Counted from the stretch's first letter, positions 1 through 5,368 are shown. The stretch: DNA of 5,368 bases from an uncultured Lachnospiraceae bacterium (GCA_900539175.1 UQAW01000140.1:1-5368), one strand, 5' to 3'. The notes: a model not told the origin generated them from the sequence alone. Program-made: numbers and translations.

Positions 1-851
1 GAAAGCTCAATGACGAGGATATGGCAACCATGCAGACCCTTGCTTCCGATATTCTGCTAATGGAACGTGGGCAGACAAAAGCTGTCACAGGTAAAGAGCA
101 TCTGGAACGAAACGATTTCATCATTGAGAAGCAGAAAGCCGAACTGCAACGTATAGAAGAAACCAAGCGACACAAGGAGCAACAGGTAAGCCTTGCCGAA
201 CAGGAACTCAAACAGGTAAAAGCTGAGATACGTACAGACAAACTCAAAAGTGCAGCTACCGATGTAGCCACTGCCATAACCAGCAGCGTAGGTTCTCTTT
301 TCGGAAGCGGTAAGTTGAAAGAACTGGAACATAACATCGAGCAGCTACATCAGGAGATTGCCAACCGGGACAAAGCTACTGATGAATTAAAAATTCAGAT
401 GCAACAAATGCAGGAACAGCACGGCAGACAAATACGCAATCTTCAAGGAATACATAATAAAGAGATTGAAGCTAAAGACAAAGAAATATCACGGCTAAAC
501 ACCCTGCTTGAAAAGGCATTATGCTGGTTCCCATTACTCAAAGAAATGCTGAGAATGGAAAAATTATGCTATGTCACTGGTTTTACCAAGGGGATGGTTG
601 ATTCTCTTTTATACAAAAAGGAAGCTCTCAGATGTAGTGGAAAAATCTATTCCGAAGAATATAGACAGAGATTTGAAACAAAAAATGTAATTTTCAAAAT
701 TGAACGAAGCCCGATCGATAAGAATAAATTGATGCTGACTATAAACCAACAGCCAATCAGCGAATGGTTCAAAGAACAATGGGAGAAGTTACAGCAGCAT
801 CTGCGTAACTCAGTGCAGAAAGAACAAAAATCCAGAGGATTCAGGATGTAA
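1..851 (+). CDS. MobV-type relaxase / plasmid recombination protein, C-terminal part (partial)
   Basis: The reading frame is open to the window edge: codons from base 3 read KLNDED before the first internal Met at 21. The true start and the catalytic N-terminal relaxase domain therefore lie upstream. The visible part, about 282 residues, resembles the C-terminus of Bacteroidales MobV/Pre-type mobilization proteins, which nick DNA at oriT for conjugal mobilization by a helper element. Roughly residues 30-165 are rich in E, K and Q with heptad-like spacing, consistent with a coiled coil. A short Ala/Ser/Gly-rich break (ATAITSSVGSLFGSG) interrupts it. The tail contains a WFPLLKEMLRMEKLC segment and ends with SEWFKEQWEKLQQ, features I associate with this family. 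The gene ends with TAA at 849-851 and converges on the radical SAM operon. The family call rests on recall of similar tails, and the catalytic residues cannot be checked here. Confidence 0.72.
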   Translation, partial: KLNDEDMATMQTLASDILLMERGQTKAVTGKEHLERNDFIIEKQKAELQRIEETKRHKEQQVSLAEQELKQVKAEIRTDKLKSAATDVATAITSSVGSLFGSGKLKELEHNIEQLHQEIANRDKATDELKIQMQQMQEQHGRQIRNLQGIHNKEIEAKDKEISRLNTLLEKALCWFPLLKEMLRMEKLCYVTGFTKGMVDSLLYKKEALRCSGKIYSEEYRQRFETKNVIFKIERSPIDKNKLMLTINQQPISEWFKEQWEKLQQHLRNSVQKEQKSRGFRM

Positions 852-856
852 TATAG

Positions 857-887
857 AGAAGTACAATTCATCATGGATTGTACTTCT
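857..887. terminator. 11-bp hairpin between convergent genes, possible terminator
   Basis: AGAAGTACAAT at 857-867 pairs perfectly with ATTGTACTTCT at 877-887 around a 9-base loop. It begins 6 bases after the mob stop codon, where a terminator would sit. Neither strand has a clear T-run after the stem, so it is not a classic intrinsic terminator. It may instead stabilise the 3' end of the mob mRNA or slow convergent transcription. Confidence 0.45.
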
Positions 888-997
888 ATCGTAATATATA
901 GTACAAAATCTAAGTTGTCTAACTATTCTAAAGTAAAATAAGCAATAAAAGAATATCTTATTCACTATTAATATACCATATTGTCAATATCTTTCCC

Positions 998-1873
998 TCA
1001 TTTAGTCAATCGTATCTTTTCGTGGTAGAAATAATTTACGATAACCGGCTTGCCTTTTTCCGAGCGCCCGTAAGGCAAATCATTTATTCTATATGGAAAC
1101 CCCTGTGCCTTGGCGTATTGGGAAATGTCCTGTTCCAATGCCTGCCAGTAATCAAGCCTCTTTTTGTTGTATATTTCTTCGTATAACGGAAAGAGGTCGG
1201 GATGCTTCTCACGGATATACGTCATTATCCCTCCCTTGAACTGCCCGCGCAGATTCAGGTTTTCGAGCCATATCAAATCGGCATATCCTTTCACTTTCTC
1301 GATAATCGCCTTCATATCGGTTATTCCGGGGAATATGGGCGATACAAAACACACGGTACGGATGCCCGCCTCATAGACCTGACGCATTGCGTTCAGACGA
1401 CGTTCTATGCTCACGGCATTGTCCATATCCGTACGAAAACGCTCGTCAAGCGTATTGACCGACCATGACACCGTTACTTTGGGAAAACGCTTCAACAGGT
1501 CGAGGTCGCGCAGGACAAGGTCGGACTTAGTGCATATCATAATCTCGGCGTTGCTCCCACGCAGCTCTTCGAGCAGCCTGTGGGTACGGCAAAATTGCTC
1601 CTCATACGGGTTGTAACCATCCGTCACGGAACCTATCACAATGCGCTCTCCGTCATATTTGTGCGGATTGGCTATCGGTTTCCAGTTCTTCACGTCCAGA
1701 AATGCACCCCACGGTTCTGTATGCCCGGTGAATCGTTTCATAAACGATGCGTAGCAATACTTACAGGCGTGGGGACAGCCCACGTAAGGGTTGACCGAAT
1801 ATCCTCCGACCGGCAGTGAGGATTTGGTCATAACGCTCTGTACGTCTATTTCTTTGATTATTTCGGTATTCAT
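998..1873 (-). CDS. Radical SAM protein, SPL/COG1533 type ('radical SAM mobile pair protein B')
   Basis: A 291-residue protein with the radical SAM cluster motif C33-P-H-A-C37-K-Y-C40, whose cysteines would ligate the 4Fe-4S cluster that cleaves S-adenosylmethionine. The surrounding NPYVGCPHACKYCYA and a later GSVTDGYNPYE are typical of the spore photoproduct lyase-like COG1533 group; the rest reads as a complete radical SAM barrel. I recognise it as the larger member of the 'radical SAM mobile pair', two adjacent radical SAM genes found sporadically on mobile elements. Which member is called A or B is from memory. Its substrate is unknown, and lesion repair is not shown by family resemblance alone. 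The start is ATG at 1873, inside the ATGA that also holds the upstream gene's stop, implying translational coupling. A longer in-frame start at 2005 would add 44 residues of low-complexity sequence and overlap the neighbour deeply, so I rejected it. It is the last gene of the four-gene run. Confidence 0.9.
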   Translation of the reverse strand: MNTEIIKEIDVQSVMTKSSLPVGGYSVNPYVGCPHACKYCYASFMKRFTGHTEPWGAFLDVKNWKPIANPHKYDGERIVIGSVTDGYNPYEEQFCRTHRLLEELRGSNAEIMICTKSDLVLRDLDLLKRFPKVTVSWSVNTLDERFRTDMDNAVSIERRLNAMRQVYEAGIRTVCFVSPIFPGITDMKAIIEKVKGYADLIWLENLNLRGQFKGGIMTYIREKHPDLFPLYEEIYNKKRLDYWQALEQDISQYAKAQGFPYRINDLPYGRSEKGKPVIVNYFYHEKIRLTK

Positions 1874-2565
1874 TGTAAGCGTTTTGTAAATTGTTCCGGC
1901 AGTTCCTGAATCATCCTTTCTTCGCCCATTATAGGCAGCAAATCCTCTTTCATAAACACGGGGACGCCCTGTGTTTGGGCTTGGTCGGCAATGTGAAGCA
2001 CCCATTCGGGACGGGAATCCACTTTGCCTTTCCGATGTCCGGTCTCCGTACCTATGACAATCCAGTCGATACCCTCGAAATCTATATCGCCGATTTCATC
2101 GAAAATAGGTTCGAAAGTGACATGGTAGTGCTTGGCCTTGATATTTCTTTTCAAATCGTCTAGCCGCTTTTTTTCGGAATTGCGCGTGACGGTCACGCCC
2201 ATCCATACATTCTCGTCATCTGTAGAGAAACTGATCTTGTCCGGACATTTCGTAAGGAATATATAAGCGTGTTGCGGATTGCTTTTCATTCGTCTGAATA
2301 TTTCCGCATTCCATTCAGGCTTCCAATCGGAGAAATCGCTCATTCCGGTCATCAGCCATACGTGAGGCTTGGGCGTGTCGATGATACGCAGCTTTCGCAC
2401 CATATATTCCGGTACGGAGAAGTCGTCCGTAATATGGAAACGGCGGCAGTTGTTACGGGCATAGCAGTAGCTGCACCCGATGGAGCAGCCTACCACTATG
2501 TTCATATTCTTTATCAGGGATTTTATACAGATAGTCATCTGCTTAGAGTTCCTTTTTAGAATCAT
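1870..2565 (-). CDS. Radical SAM protein, DUF5131/Gp37-Gp68-like ('radical SAM mobile pair protein A')
   Basis: A protein of about 231 residues with a CxxxCxxC cluster motif at C27-S-I-G-C31-S-Y-C34, just after an NIVVGCS strand. It also contains MTGMSDFSDWKPEW near residues 72-85, IFLTKCPD near 102-109, FEPIFDEIG near 151-159 and IGTETGHRKGK near 171-181. This arrangement fits the short DUF5131 (phage Gp37/Gp68-like) radical SAM proteins and the smaller partner of the radical SAM mobile pair. The reaction and substrate are unknown. The start is uncertain. ATG at 2565 overlaps the cupin stop as ATGA and is preferred. ATG at 2583 would add six residues. ATG at 2538, preceded by AAAAAGGAA, would drop nine. 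The stop overlaps the start of the second radical SAM gene as another ATGA, so the two proteins are probably made together. Confidence 0.88.
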   Translation of the reverse strand: MILKRNSKQMTICIKSLIKNMNIVVGCSIGCSYCYARNNCRRFHITDDFSVPEYMVRKLRIIDTPKPHVWLMTGMSDFSDWKPEWNAEIFRRMKSNPQHAYIFLTKCPDKISFSTDDENVWMGVTVTRNSEKKRLDDLKRNIKAKHYHVTFEPIFDEIGDIDFEGIDWIVIGTETGHRKGKVDSRPEWVLHIADQAQTQGVPVFMKEDLLPIMGEERMIQELPEQFTKRLQ

Positions 2566-3026
2566 TTCGGAGAGACTTTCCATTTTACCGGTTCTTTCAG
2601 TATGATTCCGTCAGTGGCATCCTCCTGTGAGAATGTATTGCTGCAATATTGTATGCAGAGCATGAGGAGCGGAGTCGTTCCGTTGTTACGGACACTTCGT
2701 TTTCCTGCAGGAGATACCCTGACAACGCTACCTTCTTCCACTGGGAACACTGTTCCGTCTACTTGAAATTCACCTTTACCGGAGAGGAAAAAATAAAGTT
2801 CCTCATGACTCTTGTGACTATGCAGAAATCCGGTTTCTGTACCCGGGGCGAATGACTGGAAAGAAAACTCGCTTCCCGTAGTTCCGAGAGCGGTGCTGCA
2901 GAATACTTTTCCGGGAATTTTCACATCCGGGCCAAGCTGAAGTTCGTATTCATTCAGTTCATTCAACTTACCGACACTGATCGCGGCGAAATTCTGTTCT
3001 ACCGCGATTTTCCTAATCTTTTTCAT
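2562..3026 (-). CDS. Small single-domain cupin protein
   Basis: A 154-residue protein with one cupin beta-barrel. Cupin motif 1 is visible as G66-F-L-H69-S-H71-K-S-H74-E75-E76-L-Y-F-F-L-S-G83, supplying two His and a Glu as likely metal ligands. Motif 2 is G99-S-V-V-R-V-S-P106-A-G108-K-R-S111-V-R-N-N115; the position usually held by the fourth ligand His is Ser. The fold is therefore well supported, but metal binding may be altered or absent, which would suit a sensor, isomerase or binding protein as much as an oxygenase. The gene lies 33 bases after the MBL gene stop, and its own stop overlaps the preferred start of the first radical SAM gene (ATGA at 2565-2562). This places it in the same transcript. 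No signal peptide is seen, so a cytoplasmic location is likely. The substrate is unknown. Confidence 0.85.
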   Translation of the reverse strand: MKKIRKIAVEQNFAAISVGKLNELNEYELQLGPDVKIPGKVFCSTALGTTGSEFSFQSFAPGTETGFLHSHKSHEELYFFLSGKGEFQVDGTVFPVEEGSVVRVSPAGKRSVRNNGTTPLLMLCIQYCSNTFSQEDATDGIILKEPVKWKVSPK

Positions 3027-3059
3027 CTTTCTAATATTTTGAAATGATTGTTTATACAG

Positions 3060-3839
3060 TTATTTAAGTGTTATGCTTTCTCCGTCTTCCGGTATAATCA
3101 GTCGGCTCATATCCGTCCCGTGATGGCGAGCTTCGTTGCGAAGGATGGCACGGGTGGTCTGGCAATGATCGATGGCATCCATGTGTACGGTAATCAGCTT
3201 GATGTGTGGGGGGAGTGTGTCAAGCATCGCCATTACTTCCTGTTCATTGGGGATGATACAACCGTCCGTCTTAGAGAATTCGGGGAATACCGCACCGCCA
3301 CTGTTCACCACAATATAATTAGGACGATACTTTTCCACGGTAGCAAGAGTACATTCTTCCCATTTGCAATCGCCCATGATATAAATAGTCGGAAGCCCTT
3401 CGGACATCAGCACATAGCCCGAAACAGGTCCCATCATCTGGCCTATCTGACCGAAACCGTGATGGCCAATAGCACGGTGGATGGTCAGATGACCTAAGGT
3501 TATGCTCTCTTCAATCGCTTCTACATTTGAGAAACCATCTTTCAGGATGGCGGCCTTATCTTGTGGCTGGGTGTAGAAAGGAATGTCTTTCGGCAAATGC
3601 TGCTTTACACTTGGTTCGTAATGGTCGATGTGGTTGTGGGTGAGCAGTACCATATCAACACCTTCAGTAATGTCGCTAATAGGCATTACGAGATGTACCC
3701 TCGGATTCTTATATACACCGAGAGCTGATTGCAGGGTTCCTTTGTCGGCAAATACGGGGTCAATAAGAATGGTATGTCCTGCATAGTTGATTTTCAAGGT
3801 GGCACTGCGTACCAACCGAATAATTGCTTTTTCGTTCAT
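3060..3839 (-). CDS. MBL-fold metallo-hydrolase, UlaG-like
   Basis: A 259-residue metallo-beta-lactamase-fold protein. The metal motif is T67-H68-N-H70-I-D72-H73. It is followed by candidate ligands in the A-I-G-H126-H127-G-F-G segment and D157 in IYIMGD, with a late His pair in ITVHMDAIDH (H219, H225). The early NYAGHTILIDPVF stretch (residues 18-30) is typical of the UlaG-like branch of cytoplasmic hydrolases that act on phosphate esters, lactones or similar small molecules. This branch is not the antibiotic-degrading beta-lactamases. It is first in the four-gene run and divergent from the AraC gene. The ATG at 3839 is chosen because the longer in-frame ORF to 4022 would run through the divergent promoter region and into the AraC gene; its extra 61 residues look like a hydrophobic shadow sequence. 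The substrate cannot be told from sequence. Confidence 0.88.
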   Translation of the reverse strand: MNEKAIIRLVRSATLKINYAGHTILIDPVFADKGTLQSALGVYKNPRVHLVMPISDITEGVDMVLLTHNHIDHYEPSVKQHLPKDIPFYTQPQDKAAILKDGFSNVEAIEESITLGHLTIHRAIGHHGFGQIGQMMGPVSGYVLMSEGLPTIYIMGDCKWEECTLATVEKYRPNYIVVNSGGAVFPEFSKTDGCIIPNEQEVMAMLDTLPPHIKLITVHMDAIDHCQTTRAILRNEARHHGTDMSRLIIPEDGESITLK

Positions 3840-3869
3840 GATGTTATGTTTTGTATTATTTTTCGGGTA

Positions 3870-3877
3870 CAAAGTTC
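3870..3877 (-). promoter_or_regulatory. Possible -7 element for the MBL-cupin-radical SAM run
   Basis: Read on the minus strand this is GAACTTTG, which differs from the Bacteroides -7 consensus TAnnTTTG only at its first base. It lies 30 bases upstream of the MBL start codon. No TTTG is found about 19-20 bases further upstream. A weak core without a -33 element would fit a promoter that needs the adjacent AraC regulator, but that is inference. Confidence 0.35.
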
Positions 3878-3898
3878 GAAAGGATATCCCAATGTCTC

Positions 3899-3925
3899 TA
3901 TGCCTTAAAAACAGGAATATATGCC
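3899..3925. promoter_or_regulatory. 21-bp-spaced direct repeat, candidate AraC-type operator
   Basis: TATGCC occurs at 3899-3904 and again at 3920-3925, exactly 21 bases apart, between the divergent MBL and AraC promoters. AraC-family proteins with two helix-turn-helix motifs often bind half-sites about two helical turns apart on one DNA face. The repeat is only six bases long, so chance is possible. Confidence 0.3.
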
Positions 3926-3945
3926 ATTTTGATAAAAGAATGATG

Positions 3946-3953
3946 TATATTTG
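3946..3953 (+). promoter_or_regulatory. Bacteroides-type -7 element for the AraC gene
   Basis: TATATTTG matches TAnnTTTG exactly and lies 22 bases before the ATG at 3976, implying a short leader. A TTTG at 3928-3931 leaves only a 14-base spacer, shorter than the usual 19-20 or so, so the -33 element is poor. The position supports 3976 as the start and argues against the longer ORF beginning at 3787. Confidence 0.55.
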
Positions 3954-3975
3954 CAGAAAGCAAAAAACAAGAGTG

Positions 3976-4875
3976 ATGAAAGCTATAATCAATCCCGAAA
4001 GACTTGTAAGCGTTCCGTTCAATAAAACGCAATGTGGCGTAGACTTCTACATTAACACAGGCGAAAGCAAGGACATCTGTGGTGTCTTGACCGAGCATAA
4101 GGCGTTTAAGACAGATTTTTTCAGCTTCTATTTCTTTCGTCGTGCCAATGGATATTTGTTGCTGAACTTCCGAAAAGTGGAGTTACGGGATGGTATGGTG
4201 CTGCTTTTGTCGCCGCACCAGCAACAGGAATGGCACGTGAACGAGGTAGAACTAGATTACACTTTTCTTATTTTCCGCGAAGACTTTATGCGCACGTTCA
4301 TTGCTGACAAGTTCTTCGTATATCGGCTGTTGTATTATTATCAGACTGATACACCGCCCTACTTGTTTGCCGAGCCGGAGGAGCTGACGGAATATATGCG
4401 CCTCTTAAAAAAGATAAAACAAGAACTACAACATCCTGTGGTAGACACTTACAACCTCATTGTGTCAGTGCTTTATTATCTACTGGTAATTATCAACCGG
4501 GCATACGCTCAAACTTATCGTCTACCTGTCGAAGTGCCAAAAAACAATTACGCATTCAAATTCAAGGACTTACTCGAAAAACATATCCGAACGACACAGC
4601 GCGTTCAAGAATATGCTGATATGCTTCGGGTAAGTCGTATCACCTTGAATAATTCTGTCATGGCGCAATTTGGTGTATCAGCCATTCACTTACTCAAGCA
4701 ACGTCTTTTGGAAGAGCTGAAAAATGAGCTACTGTTCTCCAATCTGAATGTGAGCCAACTGGCAGACGAGTTCCACTTTTCCGACCCCAGTCACCTCATG
4801 CGTTTTTTCAAAAAAGAAACAGGCAAGACTTTTACCCAATATCTAATGAATTACAAAAGAGGAATATATGAATAG
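3976..4875 (+). CDS. AraC-family transcriptional regulator
   Basis: A 299-residue regulator. The N-terminal part (about 1-180) contains beta-rich segments such as DFFSFYFFRRANGYLLLNF and GMVLLLSPHQQQEWHV, consistent with a cupin-like sensing domain. The C-terminal 100 residues form the double helix-turn-helix DNA-binding domain. The first HTH is near 208-231 (VQEYADMLRVSRITLNNSVMAQFG). The second is near 258-283 (VSQLADEFHFSDPSHLMRFFKKETG), followed by the family signature GKTFTQYLMNYKRG. The start at 3976 is chosen because the TATATTTG promoter element lies just upstream and inside the longer ORF. It is divergent from the MBL gene across 136 bases, the usual layout for a local regulator, so it probably controls that run and perhaps itself. 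The ligand is unknown. Confidence 0.93.
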   Translation: MKAIINPERLVSVPFNKTQCGVDFYINTGESKDICGVLTEHKAFKTDFFSFYFFRRANGYLLLNFRKVELRDGMVLLLSPHQQQEWHVNEVELDYTFLIFREDFMRTFIADKFFVYRLLYYYQTDTPPYLFAEPEELTEYMRLLKKIKQELQHPVVDTYNLIVSVLYYLLVIINRAYAQTYRLPVEVPKNNYAFKFKDLLEKHIRTTQRVQEYADMLRVSRITLNNSVMAQFGVSAIHLLKQRLLEELKNELLFSNLNVSQLADEFHFSDPSHLMRFFKKETGKTFTQYLMNYKRGIYE

Positions 4876-5028
4876 AAATTTCATATTTGGCAAATGAATT
4901 CCATATTTAAGATATTTATTTTTTTGAATAACTATATTTTTCGTCATAAAGGTTCATTCTGCCAGTCCATAGAAATACCAATCGCTTTGTAATTGACATT
5001 CTTTTGAAGAATCTTAAAAAATACAAAA

Positions 5029-5054
5029 ACACCCAATTTTACATTCTTGGGTGT
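5029..5054. repeat. 8-bp inverted repeat with ACACCC/GGGTGT arms
   Basis: ACACCCAA at 5029-5036 pairs with TTGGGTGT at 5047-5054 around a 10-base loop. With the two copies in the adjacent hairpin it makes four ACACCC/GGGTGT units within about 66 bases next to the attachment core. It may be an integrase arm-site cluster or part of a tandem terminator. Confidence 0.5.
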
Positions 5055-5097
5055 AAAAAAGGGTGTAAATCTCGCAAATGCTTGATTTACACCCTTT
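5055..5097 (-). terminator. Strong intrinsic terminator downstream of tRNA-Ser
   Basis: On the minus strand a perfect 14-bp stem (arms at 5084-5097 and 5058-5071, 12-base loop) ends in CCC and runs directly into six T residues (complement of 5055-5060). It begins 4 bases after the mature tRNA end. This is the expected form of a rho-independent terminator for the tRNA. If the element boundary is at 5101, the hairpin is supplied by the inserted DNA; this could restore termination after insertion or double as a recombinase binding region. Confidence 0.65.
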
Positions 5098-5100
5098 ATT

Positions 5101-5113
5101 GCGGAGAGACAGG
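5101..5113 (-). other. Candidate attachment-site core (NBU2-type att)
   Basis: On the minus strand these 13 bases read CCTGTCTCTCCGC, covering the 3' strand of the tRNA T-stem and acceptor stem plus the first bases after it. I recall this exact 13-bp sequence as the core used by the Bacteroides mobilizable element NBU2 at tRNA-Ser genes. The same bases form a complete tRNA end here, so insertion would leave the tRNA functional. The second copy expected at the other element end is outside the window. Confidence 0.6.
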
Positions 5114-5186
5114 GATTCGAACCCCGGGTACCTCGCAGTACAACGGTTTTCAAGACCGCCGCAATCGACCACTCTGCCACCTCTCC
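5102..5186 (-). tRNA. tRNA-Ser (anticodon UGA)
   Basis: On the minus strand an 85-base cloverleaf can be drawn. The acceptor stem is GGAGAGG paired with TCTCTCC (one G-T pair), with discriminator G. The anticodon loop CTTGAAA gives anticodon TGA (complement of 5150-5152), which reads UCA serine codons. A long variable arm containing GTAC...GTAC is typical of serine tRNAs, and the T-arm has GGTTCGAATCCC. CCA is not encoded: the bases after the discriminator are CAA. The gene is intact, with a well-formed promoter upstream and a hairpin terminator downstream. Confidence 0.96.
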
Positions 5187-5226
5187 AAAACTCCTTTATC
5201 AGAAGTGCTTTCCGTTGAAAGCGGTG

Positions 5227-5257
5227 CAAAGGTACGAATCATTTTTAAATCTGCAAA
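5227..5257 (-). promoter_or_regulatory. Bacteroides-type promoter for tRNA-Ser
   Basis: On the minus strand the -33 element TTTG (5254-5257) and the -7 element TACCTTTG (5227-5234) are separated by 19 bases. Both match the Bacteroides primary sigma factor consensus, and the spacing is right. Transcription would start roughly 35 bases before the mature tRNA 5' end at 5186. It is the best promoter in the window. Confidence 0.75.
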
Positions 5258-5287
5258 CAATCTGATATTTTTTTCGCGAATTAATCG

Positions 5288-5295
5288 TATTTTTG
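5288..5295 (+). promoter_or_regulatory. Bacteroides-type -7 element for mutS2
   Basis: TATTTTTG matches TAnnTTTG and lies 24 bases before the ATG at 5320. No clear TTTG occurs at the -33 position; the upstream DNA there is T-rich. It is divergent from the tRNA promoter, so the two genes share a 133-base control region. Confidence 0.5.
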
Positions 5296-5319
5296 CAGTT
5301 CATTAGTAAGAACAGAAAT

Positions 5320-5368
5320 ATGATATACCCTCAAAACTTTGAGCAAAAGATAGGATTCGACCAGATAA
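5320..5368 (+). CDS. mutS2: MutS2 family protein, N-terminal start (partial)
   Basis: An ATG at 5320 opens a frame reading MIYPQNFEQKIGFDQI to the window edge, only 16 residues. I recognise this as resembling the N-terminus of Bacteroides MutS2, a MutS-related ATPase/nuclease linked to recombination control or ribosome rescue in other bacteria. The start is supported by a TATTTTTG promoter element 24 bases upstream. No functional domain is visible, so the identity rests on the N-terminal string alone. It is taken as chromosomal flank beyond the tRNA insertion site. Confidence 0.65.
   Translation, partial: MIYPQNFEQKIGFDQI

Larger units (their letters stand above)
1..5113. mobile_element. Partial integrated mobilizable element, attachment-end portion
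   Basis: This is inferred to be one end of an NBU-like mobilizable element inserted at the 3' end of tRNA-Ser. The support is a relaxase-type mobilization gene at the left, a cargo cassette containing a radical SAM 'mobile pair', and a right boundary at the 13-bp core GCGGAGAGACAGG (5101-5113), which forms the 3' end of the tRNA. The tRNA and the mutS2 start on its other side look chromosomal. No integrase or oriT is visible, so they would lie left of the window, as would the second copy of the core. The exact boundary within or near 5101-5113 is inferred from remembered knowledge of NBU2 insertion, not from an empty-site comparison. Confidence 0.6.

Noticed and set aside
978..990. Palindrome ATATTG-T-CAATAT near the 3' end of the second radical SAM gene
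   Set aside because: It is short and lies in very AT-rich DNA where such palindromes are common by chance. There is no T-run and no nearby promoter.
1164..2559. Several plus-strand ORFs opposite the two radical SAM genes
   Set aside because: They are antisense shadows of well-supported genes with clear cluster motifs and have no recognisable domains.
3060..3839. Beta-lactam resistance function for the MBL protein
   Set aside because: The sequence fits the UlaG-like cytoplasmic branch and has no signal peptide, so antibiotic hydrolysis is not supported.
3787..3975. N-terminal extension of the AraC protein to 3787
   Set aside because: The TATATTTG promoter element at 3946-3953 lies inside it, and it would overlap the start of the MBL gene. 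The added residues resemble no sensor domain.
3840..4022. N-terminal extension of the MBL protein to 4022
   Set aside because: It would cross the divergent promoter region and overlap the AraC coding start. The MBL fold already begins properly at 3839.
4876..4925. Possible terminator after the AraC gene
   Set aside because: There is a run of seven T at 4919-4925, but the nearest weak stem (around 4880-4898, with a bulge) is about 20 bases away, too far for an intrinsic terminator.
4944..5306. Small ORFs on both strands crossing the tRNA (for example 4944-5180 minus, 5004-5306 plus, 5014-5229 minus)
   Set aside because: They run through the tRNA-Ser cloverleaf and the repeat hairpins. Their peptides are translations of the tRNA and terminator and show no domain.

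Overview
The window looks like the end of an integrated mobilizable element in a Bacteroides-type chromosome (order Bacteroidales). Three signs point to the host. Promoters carry the Bacteroides -7 motif TAnnTTTG, most clearly in front of the tRNA gene. The left gene resembles the C-terminal part of Bacteroidales MobV-type relaxases. The last 49 bases start a gene whose first 16 residues resemble the N-terminus of Bacteroides MutS2.

Layout from left to right: (1) about 1-851, + strand: the 3' part of a mobilization/plasmid-recombination (MobV-type) gene, open at the window edge. (2) 852-997: a short AT-rich convergent intergenic region with an 11-bp hairpin. (3) 998-3839, - strand: a compact four-gene run. 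In transcription order it is an MBL-fold hydrolase, a cupin protein, a short DUF5131-like radical SAM protein and a second radical SAM protein of the SPL/COG1533 type. The last three genes are joined by 4-base ATGA overlaps. The two radical SAM genes match the known 'radical SAM mobile pair' A and B architecture. (4) 3976-4875, + strand: an AraC-family regulator divergent from the run; the 136-bp gap between them holds a promoter element and a 21-bp-spaced direct repeat. (5) 4876-5100: AT-rich noncoding DNA with clustered GGGTGTAAA-type repeats and a strong hairpin with a T-run. (6) 5102-5186, - strand: an intact tRNA-Ser(UGA). Its 3' end holds the 13-bp sequence that I recall as the NBU2 integration core. 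(7) 5187-5368: chromosomal flank with the tRNA promoter, a mutS2 promoter element and the start of mutS2.

The simplest reading is that an NBU-like mobilizable element is inserted at the 3' end of tRNA-Ser. Its mobilization gene lies inward, and its cargo is the AraC / MBL / cupin / radical SAM pair cassette next to the attachment end. The physiological function of the cassette is not evident from sequence. The divergent regulator and tight coupling suggest an inducible enzyme set in which two radical SAM enzymes act together, possibly with the cupin and the MBL protein. The integrase, the oriT and the other attachment end are not in the window.
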